This document shows positions 17,945-25,857 of a DNA stretch of 64,000 nt, in pieces; the stretch's first letter is position 1; every line of letters begins with the position of its first letter. The stretch spans positions 61,366 through 125,365 of the forward strand of contig JAYUUS010000124.1 of NCBI GenBank assembly GCA_043754435.1, written 5' to 3'. A model generated the notes under the pieces. It was given only the letters and a program-made list of their open reading frames with translations, searched no databases and was not told the origin of the DNA. The position numbers and the translations under genes were made by a program. This DNA comes from JANNYA01 sp043754435. GTDB lineage: Bacteria > Pseudomonadota > Gammaproteobacteria > Xanthomonadales > SZUA-5.

Positions 17945-19261
17945 TTAATCCAATGTTTTGAGGATGTTTGCCAACTTGCCAAACAGCTCGTCAATATGCG
18001 TTTTCTCTAATATCAGCGGCGGCGACAGCGCAATAATATCGCCGGTGGTGCGAATCAAAATACCGTCCGCAAACGCGCGCTTAAACGCATTGAAGGCGCG
18101 TGCGCCGGGTTTGCCGGGAATGGTCGCTAACTCAATACCAGCAATCAAACCGATGCTGCGCAAATCAATGACGTGCGGCAGGCCTTTGAGCGAATGCACC
18201 GCATCTGCCCAGTATTCCGCCATGCCACTCGCATGTTCCAGCACTTTTTGTTCTTCAAAAATTTCCAAGCTTGCTAGTGCCGCCGCACAGGCCAACGGGT
18301 GCCCGGAATAGGTATAGCCGTGAAATAGCTCAATGCCATCTGGGCCGTGCATAAACGCATCATGGATAAAGGCTTTACTAAACACCGCCCCCATCGGCAC
18401 CACACCGTTAGTCAGGCCTTTTGCCACCGTGACCATATCCGGCTCGACATCGAAATAATCGAATGCGAAGGGCGTGGTCAGGCGGCCAAAGCCGGTAATC
18501 ACCTCATCAAAAATCAACAAAATGCCGTGCTTGGTGCAGATTTCACGCAGGCGCTTCAAATAGTTTTTCGGTGGGATCAATACGCCCGTTGAACCCGCGA
18601 CCGGCTCGACAATCACGGCGGCGATTGTGGAGGCGTCATGCAAGGTGACGATGCGCTCTAACTCATCCGCCAAATGCGCGCCCCATGCCGGTTCGCCGCG
18701 CGAATAGGCGTTGTGTTCCAAATTATGCGTGTGTGGCAAGTGATCCACGCCCGCCAGCATACTGCCGAAAGACTTGCGATTACCCGCAATACCGCCGACC
18801 GAAATACCGCCAAAACCGACGCCGTGATAGCCACGTTCGCGCCCAATTAAGCGGGTGCGGGCTGCATCACCCCGCACCCGGTGATAGGCCAGCGCCATCT
18901 TTAATGCGGTATCAACCGCTTCTGAGCCTGAGTTGGTGTAAAAAACTTGACCGAATTTGTGCTTGGTATACGCCATCAAACGCTCAGCTAACAAAAACGC
19001 CGCCGGGTGTGCCATTTGAAACGACGGCGAGTAGTCCAGTTGCCCGATCATCTCCTGGACGGCTTTGACCAGTTTTGGCTGCCCATGCCCCAGGGGCACG
19101 CACCACAGTCCGGCCGTGCCGTCCAAAATTTGATTGCCATCAACGTCTTTGTAGTACATGCCGTGCGCGGACACCATCAGGCGCGGGTTCGCCTTAAAAT
19201 CTCGGTTCGCGGTAAACGGCATCCAATAGGCAGACATCGCTTCGGGGCGGGTTTCATACAT
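17945..19261 (-). CDS. Omega-amino acid (beta-alanine)--pyruvate aminotransferase, class III
   Basis: This 438-residue PLP enzyme of the class III (subgroup II) aminotransferases probably converts beta-alanine and pyruvate to malonate semialdehyde and alanine. It has 'VFYTNSGSEAVDTALKMALA' (cofactor phosphate loop), 'LLIFDEVITGFGRLT' (Asp to the PLP ring) and the PLP Lys in 'MVTVAKGLTNGVVPMGAVFS'. The early 'YWMPFTANRDFKANPRLMVS' is typical of beta-alanine/omega-amino acid transaminases. The ATG at 19261 with AGGA 8 bp upstream is preferred over a TTG at 19279. Together with preTA and the dehydrogenase it completes the downstream half of uracil breakdown. Confidence 0.9.
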   Translation of the reverse strand: MYETRPEAMSAYWMPFTANRDFKANPRLMVSAHGMYYKDVDGNQILDGTAGLWCVPLGHGQPKLVKAVQEMIGQLDYSPSFQMAHPAAFLLAERLMAYTKHKFGQVFYTNSGSEAVDTALKMALAYHRVRGDAARTRLIGRERGYHGVGFGGISVGGIAGNRKSFGSMLAGVDHLPHTHNLEHNAYSRGEPAWGAHLADELERIVTLHDASTIAAVIVEPVAGSTGVLIPPKNYLKRLREICTKHGILLIFDEVITGFGRLTTPFAFDYFDVEPDMVTVAKGLTNGVVPMGAVFSKAFIHDAFMHGPDGIELFHGYTYSGHPLACAAALASLEIFEEQKVLEHASGMAEYWADAVHSLKGLPHVIDLRSIGLIAGIELATIPGKPGARAFNAFKRAFADGILIRTTGDIIALSPPLILEKTHIDELFGKLANILKTLD

Positions 19262-19500
19262 AACGCAAATCCTGTGCAAAATTCAAAAGTCCCCGACTGC
19301 ATTTAGCAAGGTCGGATCGCAGTGGGTTCATCAGATCGCTCAGCAACAAGCGCGATTTGACGAAACCTTGACGGATGATTCTGACATGAAATTCATGCTC
19401 AATTGGCAGAACTTCAGATTTTGCATTCCGAACGAGACTAAATGCGCTCAAGCAGCCTTGAGCGAGTAATCTCCAGCGCTTCATTTCTTAGAGCGCCGAA

Positions 19501-20271
19501 ATGCCCGCTAACCCCGAACCTCAGCAAAATCATCTTCTGGCAGCCCTCATGCCTGAGGTGCAAGCGCGTTTGTTCCCGTACTTGGAACTGGTGCCACTGC
19601 CATTACGCACGATCTTGTATGAATCCCGGCGCCCAATGCGGCATGTCTATTTTCCTACGGACTCCATCGTCTCGCTGCAGTACGTCATGGAAAACGGCGC
19701 ATCGACCGCAATCTTGGTGGTGGGCAACGAGGGTTTGCTAGGGATTAGTTTGCTGATGGGCGGGGAAAGCACGCCGAGCCGGTCCTTGGTGCAAAGTGCC
19801 GGTTACGCCTATCGCCTACCCAGACGTCGGGTGAAAGACGAGTTCAACCGCCACGGCCAGCTGCTCATGCTCATGCTGCGCTACACGCAGGCGCTGATTA
19901 CCCAAGTCTCGCAGACCGCAGTTTGCAATCGGCACCATTCAATCGACCAGCAGCTCTGCCGCTGGCTTTTGCTGTCGATGGATCGCCTGTCGCATAACCA
20001 ATTGACGATGACTCAAGAATTCATCAGCAATATGCTCGGCGTTCGCCGCGAGGGGGTCACCCAGGCCGCGTTGAGATTGCAGCAGCTCGGCGTAATTTCC
20101 TATGCGCGCGGTCTGATCAAAGTGCTTGACCGCGAAAAACTTGAAGCCTTGAGCTGCGAATGCTACGAAGTGGTTAAGAAGGAAACCGATCTGCTGCTGC
20201 ATTATTTGCCACAGCGCCAAGTGATCACGAATACCGACTCCATTCCTATTGCAACGCTGCAAACGCCATAG
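19501..20271 (+). CDS. Crp/Fnr family transcriptional regulator
   Basis: This 256-residue protein has an N-terminal cyclic-nucleotide-binding-like fold ('ESRRPMRHVYFPTDSIVSLQ', 'LVVGNEGLLGISLLMGGEST') and a C-terminal winged helix ('LTMTQEFISNMLGVRREGVT', 'LRLQQLGVISYARGLIKVLD'). The effector domain lacks the canonical Crp cAMP-binding RS/T motif and has no Fnr Cys set, so the signal is unknown. This subtype, with 'YFPTDSIVSL', is common in proteobacteria. It diverges from the transaminase gene with a 239-bp gap, so it could regulate that cluster, but nothing in the sequence proves it. A bidirectional terminator follows. Confidence 0.88.
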   Translation: MPANPEPQQNHLLAALMPEVQARLFPYLELVPLPLRTILYESRRPMRHVYFPTDSIVSLQYVMENGASTAILVVGNEGLLGISLLMGGESTPSRSLVQSAGYAYRLPRRRVKDEFNRHGQLLMLMLRYTQALITQVSQTAVCNRHHSIDQQLCRWLLLSMDRLSHNQLTMTQEFISNMLGVRREGVTQAALRLQQLGVISYARGLIKVLDREKLEALSCECYEVVKKETDLLLHYLPQRQVITNTDSIPIATLQTP

Positions 20272-20317
20272 CATTCTGTATTCGCACCGGGTTTATTTTT
20301 CTAATCACCCATAAAGC

Positions 20318-20344
20318 AAAAGGCACCGCGATTCGGTGCCTTTT
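20318..20344. terminator. Bidirectional rho-independent terminator
   Basis: AAAAGGCACCG CGATT CGGTGCCTTTT forms a 7-bp G+C-rich stem with a 5-nt loop, flanked by A and T runs. It can serve the Crp/Fnr gene on the plus strand and the convergent DUF3011 gene on the minus strand. Confidence 0.9.
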
Positions 20345-20411
20345 GTTTAGGATTAACGAGCAAACCAGTTCAGCACTTAGTTTGCCTTCAACGCAGCCTT
20401 AAATGGGCTGC

Positions 20412-20945
20412 TCAATACACTTCAAAGTCGCCACGGCAGCCTCTTGAAACCCATACGCCACGACGATCAAAGCCCCAGCTGTAGCCCTCGGTGCAGGCGG
20501 CGCGACTCACTTGATTGACCAATCGAACACGGCCTCTGAATGGCAATGCGCAATACGCCTGCTGCTGATCATAGCTCTCACAGCGAACTACCGTCTCAGC
20601 TGGCTGTTGCGGCGCATAGCCACCACCGCCTCGGCGCTGCGGTTGGCGCTGCACCACTGAAGCAAAATTGCCTCTGCAGCCTTGACTCACCCACAACCCA
20701 CGTCGATCCACGCCCCAGCTCTGGCCTTCAACACACTGAGAGCGCGAAGTTTGCTCAACCAAAACAACATCGCCCTGAGTATCAATGTCGCAATAGGCCA
20801 CGCGGCCTTTGTAGCTCTCACAAACAACTTCGTCGATGACGTCAACATCATCGTCATTCCACGCTGCGGCATGACCACTAAAAAATATTGAAGCGCTGCT
20901 TATCAATAAAAGCAAAAACAGCTTGAAATTTGTGTGCGAAATCAT
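20412..20945 (-). CDS. Exported DUF3011 domain protein (two tandem copies)
   Basis: This 177-residue exported protein begins at the ATG at 20945, preceded by AAAGGAG. The longer frame to 21071 lacks such a site and puts the signal peptide (FKLFLLLLISSASIFFSGHA) internally. Two DUF3011 units follow. Each starts 'CESY...YC', has 'V.LV.Q.SR..C.EG.SWG.DRRG.WVS.GCRG.F', and carries four cysteines that could form disulfides. A short linker rich in Gln/Arg/Gly joins them. The function of DUF3011 is unknown. The last codon sits 68 bp from the shared terminator. Confidence 0.85.
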   Translation of the reverse strand: MISHTNFKLFLLLLISSASIFFSGHAAAWNDDDVDVIDEVVCESYKGRVAYCDIDTQGDVVLVEQTSRSQCVEGQSWGVDRRGLWVSQGCRGNFASVVQRQPQRRGGGGYAPQQPAETVVRCESYDQQQAYCALPFRGRVRLVNQVSRAACTEGYSWGFDRRGVWVSRGCRGDFEVY

Positions 20946-21295
20946 AGTGAAGTGCTCCTTTAATGGTCGAACGATTGCAGCATGATAATGAAACAACTTG
21001 GTATTGAATGCTTTGTCAGAACAAATCAACGGCACCAGTCTAAACTTGAATACTGAACAAAAACGCGCCATTCACTTCCTGGAGCCTGAACAAACTAGAG
21101 GGCTGCCAACTTCGTTCATAAACATGCTCGGCTGAGCCGCAGCGAGGACGAAAAAAACTTGATGCGATGCAATTTTTTCCGGTCTGTACTGTGCCAAGCC
21201 GCTACCATGCTTGTTCTTAACGACAAGCTCGGTGCATAGTCGAATCCTATCGCCACTCAACATAATAACGCTCATTGTATGAAAACCTACACCGC

Positions 21296-23185
21296 ATGAA
21301 ACTTCTCTCACATTGGCGCCTTGCGACAACCATCGGCTTGAGCCTGGCGGCGGCAATTGTCATAGCCCTTCCTGCATTAAGCGTACTGAGATTTCCGCTT
21401 GGTGCAACCTTTTTTTCAGCGGCTGTTTTTGCACTGGCGCTTGCAATTGCCGCAATCATTTGGCTCTATAATTTTCAAAGAAACCATATTATTGCTGCGG
21501 GAAAAGACGCAAATTTCCTTATCAAAACGATTCCACTGATTTTTTTTACGCTTGATAAGCAAATGCAATTGAGTCGATTAAAATCGGCAGGATTCGAAAC
21601 ATTTTTTTATGGTAAAAATTTTGGCGCAGGAACTGATTTTGCTCAAATTATTAGTTTTTTGACGGATGTTCAGTTACGTCAACAAGCGGGTGACTATGTC
21701 AAGTTGATGCTCGCGCAACGCCAAAGTACGGTCATCGGCAGCAATCCGCTGGAATGCGTTTCGGCACTGATGCTTAATAGCGACGGTCGCCCTGAACTAC
21801 GTTATTTTAAGTTCGCTTTTAGCGATTATTTTGAAAAGGGTCATTTCGCTGGAATCTTCGTTGCGATCAATGACATCTCTGATCTCGTCAATGCCAATGC
21901 TCAAGTGCAAGCGTTGATGCAAAAATCCGAGCACAGCGCGCAGTCTAGCGTGGATTTAATGCTTCGACTGCTTAAGCTTGACCGAAAAACGCTGCAAGAA
22001 AAGCTGGGAAGTTTTGAAAACTTGCTCGATGAGGCTAACCTTGATCTAAAAGATAGTGGCCACAGCGGCGTGCGGTATCAAACCCTGGCTGATCGCGTGC
22101 ATAAAAAGATCAAACTGCTGAAAAATGACGCAGCCACGCTTGGTTTAAGCGAACTCAGCACGAGCGCTGCAGAAATGGCGGCGGAACTTGAAACACTGGG
22201 ACAGAAAACCGAGCTATCAGGCAATGATTTTTTCAGCGTAGCACTAAAGCTGGATGAACTTTACGATTGCCTCCATAAATTAAGTGCTCTGATTGGTCAG
22301 CTTCCCGAGGCCGCCCTAACTGCAACTGCACCAGCCTACACACCTCCGTATAAGTCAGTCGCCGCAGAACTGCCGGAAATGGCGCAAACAGCAGCAGGCA
22401 CCACAGAAAAATCAGCATCCTCTAGTGAAACGGACTTGACTGGCTATAGGCCTGCATCCACTGATACCCCGCCTTTAGTTGATACCCCGCCCTTAGTTGA
22501 TACCCCGCCCTTAGTTGATACCACGCCTTTGGTTGATCCCATAGTTAATCATGCAAAACCCACAGCAACAGCACCCAGTCCAAACGCAGCGCGTGGCGTC
22601 GCAAATGCCCCCTCACTGCGTTTTGAATTCGCCTTAATTCAACAAGCATGTATTAGAACTGCCGAAAAATTAGGCAAAAAGGTGGTCGTACGTGCCCAAA
22701 ACCTTGTTGCTGAAGCGGTTCCTGGCCGTCTGAAACAACCCTTAACGGAAATTTTGGTGCAACTGATTCGTAGTTCACTATCAAATGGACTGGAGCTGCC
22801 CGCTGTTCGAACTGCTGCCGGCAAAGACGAAACCGCGACCATAACTCTTACGTGGACACAACTAGCTAATAACGGCTATGAGTTAGTTTTTCGTGATGAT
22901 GGCTGTGGTTTAAATTTTGAAATGATCCGTGCGCGTGCACTGGCGCTAAACCGCCTATCTGCTGCCCAGGCTGAAGTACTCGAATCGCGTCAGCTAGTCG
23001 GATTTATCTTTGAACCTGGATTTTCTACTGCGATAAAAACCGGCGATAACGCAGGTTTTGGTGTCGGTTTAGACTTGGTCATGGCAGCGGTAAAGCGAGC
23101 AGGCGGAAAAATCTCGGTGGGTACGCAGCCTGGACTCTACACCCAGTTTCGCGTCAGCTTCCCCGATTTAAAGGAACTCAGCTAA
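21296..23185 (+). CDS. CheA-like membrane protein with degenerate Hpt and histidine-kinase ATPase domain
   Basis: About 629 residues from the ATG at 21296; a TTG at 21275 is possible. Two membrane helices are followed by a PAS-like region ('IFFTLDKQMQLSRLKSAGFE') and a helical Hpt-like segment in which 'KLLKNDAATLGLSEL' replaces the usual H-x-(L/I)-K-G-x-(A/S)-x-x-x-G. A Pro/Thr-rich linker contains a 6-residue tandem repeat, and the protein ends in a CheA-type ATPase domain with 'FRDDGCGLNF' (G1) and 'GFGVGLDLVMAAVKRAGGKI' (G2). The N box reads 'LIRSSLSNGLE', where CheA has R-N-x-x-D-H. The phosphoacceptor His and the N-box Asn both appear missing, so classical kinase activity is doubtful. 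It stands alone, just upstream of the rpoE promoter. Confidence 0.75.
   Translation: MKLLSHWRLATTIGLSLAAAIVIALPALSVLRFPLGATFFSAAVFALALAIAAIIWLYNFQRNHIIAAGKDANFLIKTIPLIFFTLDKQMQLSRLKSAGFETFFYGKNFGAGTDFAQIISFLTDVQLRQQAGDYVKLMLAQRQSTVIGSNPLECVSALMLNSDGRPELRYFKFAFSDYFEKGHFAGIFVAINDISDLVNANAQVQALMQKSEHSAQSSVDLMLRLLKLDRKTLQEKLGSFENLLDEANLDLKDSGHSGVRYQTLADRVHKKIKLLKNDAATLGLSELSTSAAEMAAELETLGQKTELSGNDFFSVALKLDELYDCLHKLSALIGQLPEAALTATAPAYTPPYKSVAAELPEMAQTAAGTTEKSASSSETDLTGYRPASTDTPPLVDTPPLVDTPPLVDTTPLVDPIVNHAKPTATAPSPNAARGVANAPSLRFEFALIQQACIRTAEKLGKKVVVRAQNLVAEAVPGRLKQPLTEILVQLIRSSLSNGLELPAVRTAAGKDETATITLTWTQLANNGYELVFRDDGCGLNFEMIRARALALNRLSAAQAEVLESRQLVGFIFEPGFSTAIKTGDNAGFGVGLDLVMAAVKRAGGKISVGTQPGLYTQFRVSFPDLKELS
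22463..22534 (+). repeat. 18-bp tandem repeat, four units, in-frame
   Basis: Four consecutive 18-bp units (GATACCCCGCCTTTAGTT and close variants) encode D-T-P-P-L-V, D-T-P-P-L-V, D-T-P-P-L-V and D-T-T-P-L-V in the linker of the CheA-like protein. Units 2 and 3 are identical and the others differ by one to three bases, indicating recent slippage-type expansion. Copy number could vary between strains. Confidence 0.95.
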
Positions 23186-23273
23186 ATGCCTGCGTTAAAG
23201 AGAGTAGGTTCTATGCCACGCAAGCGCTGGCAACCCAGTTCGTGAAAGCGCAATGCCGAAAACGTTTAAAGTG

Positions 23274-23300
23274 GGAACTTTTCCATCAGTCCCCACTCAA
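23274..23300 (+). promoter_or_regulatory. Putative sigma-E-dependent promoter of rpoE
   Basis: GGAACTT (23274-23280), a 16-bp spacer and TCAA (23297-23300) match the sigma-E consensus (GGAACTT-N16-TCnnA) closely. Expected transcription start is near 23306. Position just upstream of rpoE fits autoregulation of the sigma-E operon. Confidence 0.65.
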
Positions 23301-23482
23301 CGGCGCTAACTTCTATTGGCGATCCTCTTATGGCTTACGCACAGCTTACGCTATCGAATCCAGCACCTCCTCCGCCTATGCCCAATCCGAGCACTCTCTA
23401 TGCGCTTAGCTCTACAGCTAAACCGCCGGCAGCGCAGGCTGCTGAATTGCAGGCTGCGTCTTCAGCCCTTGGAAGTGATTGG

Positions 23483-24064
23483 ATGACTGAAGCAGACCTT
23501 GATGTGTTGCTTGTGCAGCGGGCGCAAGCGGGCGAAATGAAAGCGTTCGATTTGCTGATCCGCCGCTATCAGTCCAAGGTCATTGCCGCTATCGGGCGGC
23601 TCGTGCGGGATCGCACGGAGTGCGAAGATATTGCCCAAGAAGTGTTTTTACGCGTCTATAAAAACCTCAACGGTTTTCGCGGTGAAAGTTCTTTCTACAC
23701 GTGGATATATCGAATTTCATTAAACACCGCGAAAAATTTCTTGGCGTCAAATAATCGGAAAATTAGCACATCTGGCTTAGAGCTTGATGTTGCGGATCAA
23801 ATTCAAGATCCTGCAAGCCTGCGTGACCGCGCCACGCCAGAACGGGAATTCTTACGCGAAGAAATTCAGCGCGCGGTCGTCGAAAGTATGGCAGCACTGC
23901 CCCCGGATATTCGCTTGGCCCTGCATTTACGAGAACTTGAGGGCTTAAGCTATGAGAAAATCGCCGCACAAATGGATTGCCCGATTGGCACCGTACGCTC
24001 CAGAATTTTCCGTGCGCGTGAAGCGGTGGATAAACGCATCCGCCCTATGCTTGAGCAACACTAG
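23483..24064 (+). CDS. rpoE: RNA polymerase sigma factor RpoE (ECF sigma-E/AlgU)
   Basis: This envelope-stress sigma factor has 193 residues from the ATG at 23483, matching the usual RpoE length. GGAAG lies 7 bp before the ATG. Region 2 contains 'AFDLLIRRYQSKVIAAIGRL', 'CEDIAQEVFLRVYKNLNGFR' and 'FYTWIYRISLNTAKNFL'. Region 4 contains 'LRELEGLSYEKIAAQMDCPI' and 'GTVRSRIFRAREAVDKRI'. The frame is also open upstream to an ATG at 23330, which would add 51 Pro/Ala/Ser-rich residues (begins MAYAQLTLSNPAPPPPMPNP). That start has no ribosome site but lies 24 nt after the predicted transcription start. Followed by rseA and rseB. Confidence 0.93.
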   Translation: MTEADLDVLLVQRAQAGEMKAFDLLIRRYQSKVIAAIGRLVRDRTECEDIAQEVFLRVYKNLNGFRGESSFYTWIYRISLNTAKNFLASNNRKISTSGLELDVADQIQDPASLRDRATPEREFLREEIQRAVVESMAALPPDIRLALHLRELEGLSYEKIAAQMDCPIGTVRSRIFRAREAVDKRIRPMLEQH

Positions 24065-24142
24065 TCGAAATAACAATGAAAACGATTTGCCTAACCCTCA
24101 AAGAAACTCAGTTTCTCATTATGCCGATCAGAGATACCTGCC

Positions 24143-24817
24143 ATGATTAACGACAACCATTCAAATTCGCCGGAAGTATCAGAGTCGCTAAGGGAAAGCC
24201 TGTCAGCGCTGCTGGATGGTGAGCTAAACGCAACGGAATCAGCATTTTTAATTAAGCGTATGGCGCACGACGCTGGACTTCATGCGCAATGGCAACGCTT
24301 TCAAGGCATTGGTGAAGTGCTGCGTGGGCAGGCGCAAATACTAGAGAACGATCATTTCAGCGCCCGGGTTTTGAGCCGGATTGCACTTGCTGAGGCAGAA
24401 TCAGCGAATGTGGCCCAAGCGTTTTCTGAGCCACTAATCACTGCAACAAAGCATAAATTCAACCGCCAAATGCTTCAGCGCTTTGGCGCGGGCATAGCCC
24501 TTGCGGCCGCAGTAGCCTGGGCCGCTTTACTGTTACCACAGCGCTATCAAGCTGATCTAGAGCCCCAGCGTGTCGCACAAACCGAAGCGCCATTTACCCT
24601 GGCAAGCCCGGTGGTCAGCATGCGCACAGTATCGGGTCACATTGGCGGTGAAGTGATGTCTGGCGCGGATCAAAACAACGCTTTGCTTGCGCAATCAATG
24701 GACGCTTTTTTATTAGAGCATGTACAACGTTCGCCCGTTTCGCCGATTTCTGATGCGGTGTATTTGCAAAATGTCGCACTCAGCGGCACAACAGAAATGC
24801 GCTTGGTACCTCAATGA
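24143..24817 (+). CDS. rseA: Sigma-E factor negative regulatory protein RseA (anti-sigma)
   Basis: This 224-residue inner-membrane anti-sigma factor holds RpoE inactive until stress-induced proteolysis. The N-terminal cytoplasmic domain has 'SESLRESLSALLDGELNATE' and 'WQRFQGIGEVLRGQAQILEN', the RseA/MucA signature. A single membrane helix lies near residues 112-131 ('GAGIALAAAVAWAALLLPQR'), followed by a periplasmic tail of about 90 residues. The 3' end overlaps rseB by 4 bp. The gap from rpoE is 78 bp. Confidence 0.9.
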   Translation: MINDNHSNSPEVSESLRESLSALLDGELNATESAFLIKRMAHDAGLHAQWQRFQGIGEVLRGQAQILENDHFSARVLSRIALAEAESANVAQAFSEPLITATKHKFNRQMLQRFGAGIALAAAVAWAALLLPQRYQADLEPQRVAQTEAPFTLASPVVSMRTVSGHIGGEVMSGADQNNALLAQSMDAFLLEHVQRSPVSPISDAVYLQNVALSGTTEMRLVPQ

Positions 24818-25668
24818 TGCGAGCGCTATTACCGGCCCTGTGCGGCTTTTTCATGTTACCGAGTTTATTGATGGCGCAAACACCAAGCGCCTCGGCCAAC
24901 CGCGACACCTTGTTACAACGCTTTGTTGCACCCAAGCCAATGAGTTACCGCGCCGAGATCATTTTTGGGTCAAGTGATGCAAGCGCTGGCTTAACCATGC
25001 GTATTTTAGAAGTGCAAAATGGCCTGCTAACTTCCTCCCCTCCAGTACCGGGTGCACAATTTGCGATTTCTGATCAAACTAAAGCAATCGCTGCTTTGCT
25101 GAGTAATTATCAGGCGCAGTGGCAAGAAATTGCCGCGAATACAAAACTGGCAGACACAAGGCTTGCGGATCGCCCCATACAACAGCTCAAGTTGCTGCCT
25201 AGAGATGGCTGGCGCTATACCCGCGTGCTCTGGTTAGACGAACAAACAGGGATGCCACTGAAAACAGAAATCTATCGGAAAAATGAGCTTATTGAACGCG
25301 TTCAAGTAAAAAACATCCATTTTTTAGAGGCTGGTATTGACAGAACTCCAGGCGAAACGCCAAAAACGGAGCCAGCACCCGAAATTTCAACGCATTCAAT
25401 GTTTTATGTGCGCAATGTACCGGCAGGGTTTGTGTTGACTTTGGTTTTTAGCGACGCCGTGCATGTGCAACAAATCTATAGTGATGGTGTAGCGCGCGTG
25501 AGCGTCTTCGTCCAGTCTTTAGGCGCGCTTCCTGCGGCTGGCTATACCCAACGTGGCAGCACCGGCTTTGTCGTACGTAGAAGCGGCAACGTTGATTTGG
25601 TAGCGGTTGGCGATGTGCCGCAAGCGACGCTTGAGCGCTTTTTAAGCGGCGTAGACGCTGTCCAATAA
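24814..25668 (+). CDS. rseB: Sigma-E regulatory protein RseB/MucB
   Basis: This 284-residue periplasmic protein has a signal peptide (RALLPALCGFFMLPSLLMAQ). RseB binds RseA and blocks its cleavage until it senses mislocalised envelope lipids. 'DGWRYTRVLWLDEQTGMPLK' and the C-terminal 'FYVRNVPAGFVLTLVF', 'HVQQIYSDGVARVSVFVQ' match the two family domains. It is shorter than typical members (about 310-330 residues), and the N-terminal lobe lacks the usual block around the E-R-L-x-x-L-x-G-x-x-R-E-V segment. MucC and the MucD protease, which follow in Pseudomonas, are absent. Confidence 0.85.
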   Translation: MMRALLPALCGFFMLPSLLMAQTPSASANRDTLLQRFVAPKPMSYRAEIIFGSSDASAGLTMRILEVQNGLLTSSPPVPGAQFAISDQTKAIAALLSNYQAQWQEIAANTKLADTRLADRPIQQLKLLPRDGWRYTRVLWLDEQTGMPLKTEIYRKNELIERVQVKNIHFLEAGIDRTPGETPKTEPAPEISTHSMFYVRNVPAGFVLTLVFSDAVHVQQIYSDGVARVSVFVQSLGALPAAGYTQRGSTGFVVRRSGNVDLVAVGDVPQATLERFLSGVDAVQ

Positions 25669-25857
25669 TAAACTTAATTCTTAAACCTTAGCCTTCGTGA
25701 TTTGCTTTATTGACTGTTTGACTTAAACGTTCCGGGCTATGATCGCAGGCTACTCGGGCCTAGTAAGGCCTACTTAAGTTTACGCACACGGGCTCATGCT
25801 TTCTGCCAGCCAGGCGTTCGCTTTGCGCCGGATAATTGGCTTAGTAAAAAAGGTTCA

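Noticed and set aside
23330..23482. A separate small gene before rpoE
   Set aside because: It is in frame with rpoE without a stop, so it is either leader or an RpoE extension, not a separate gene.
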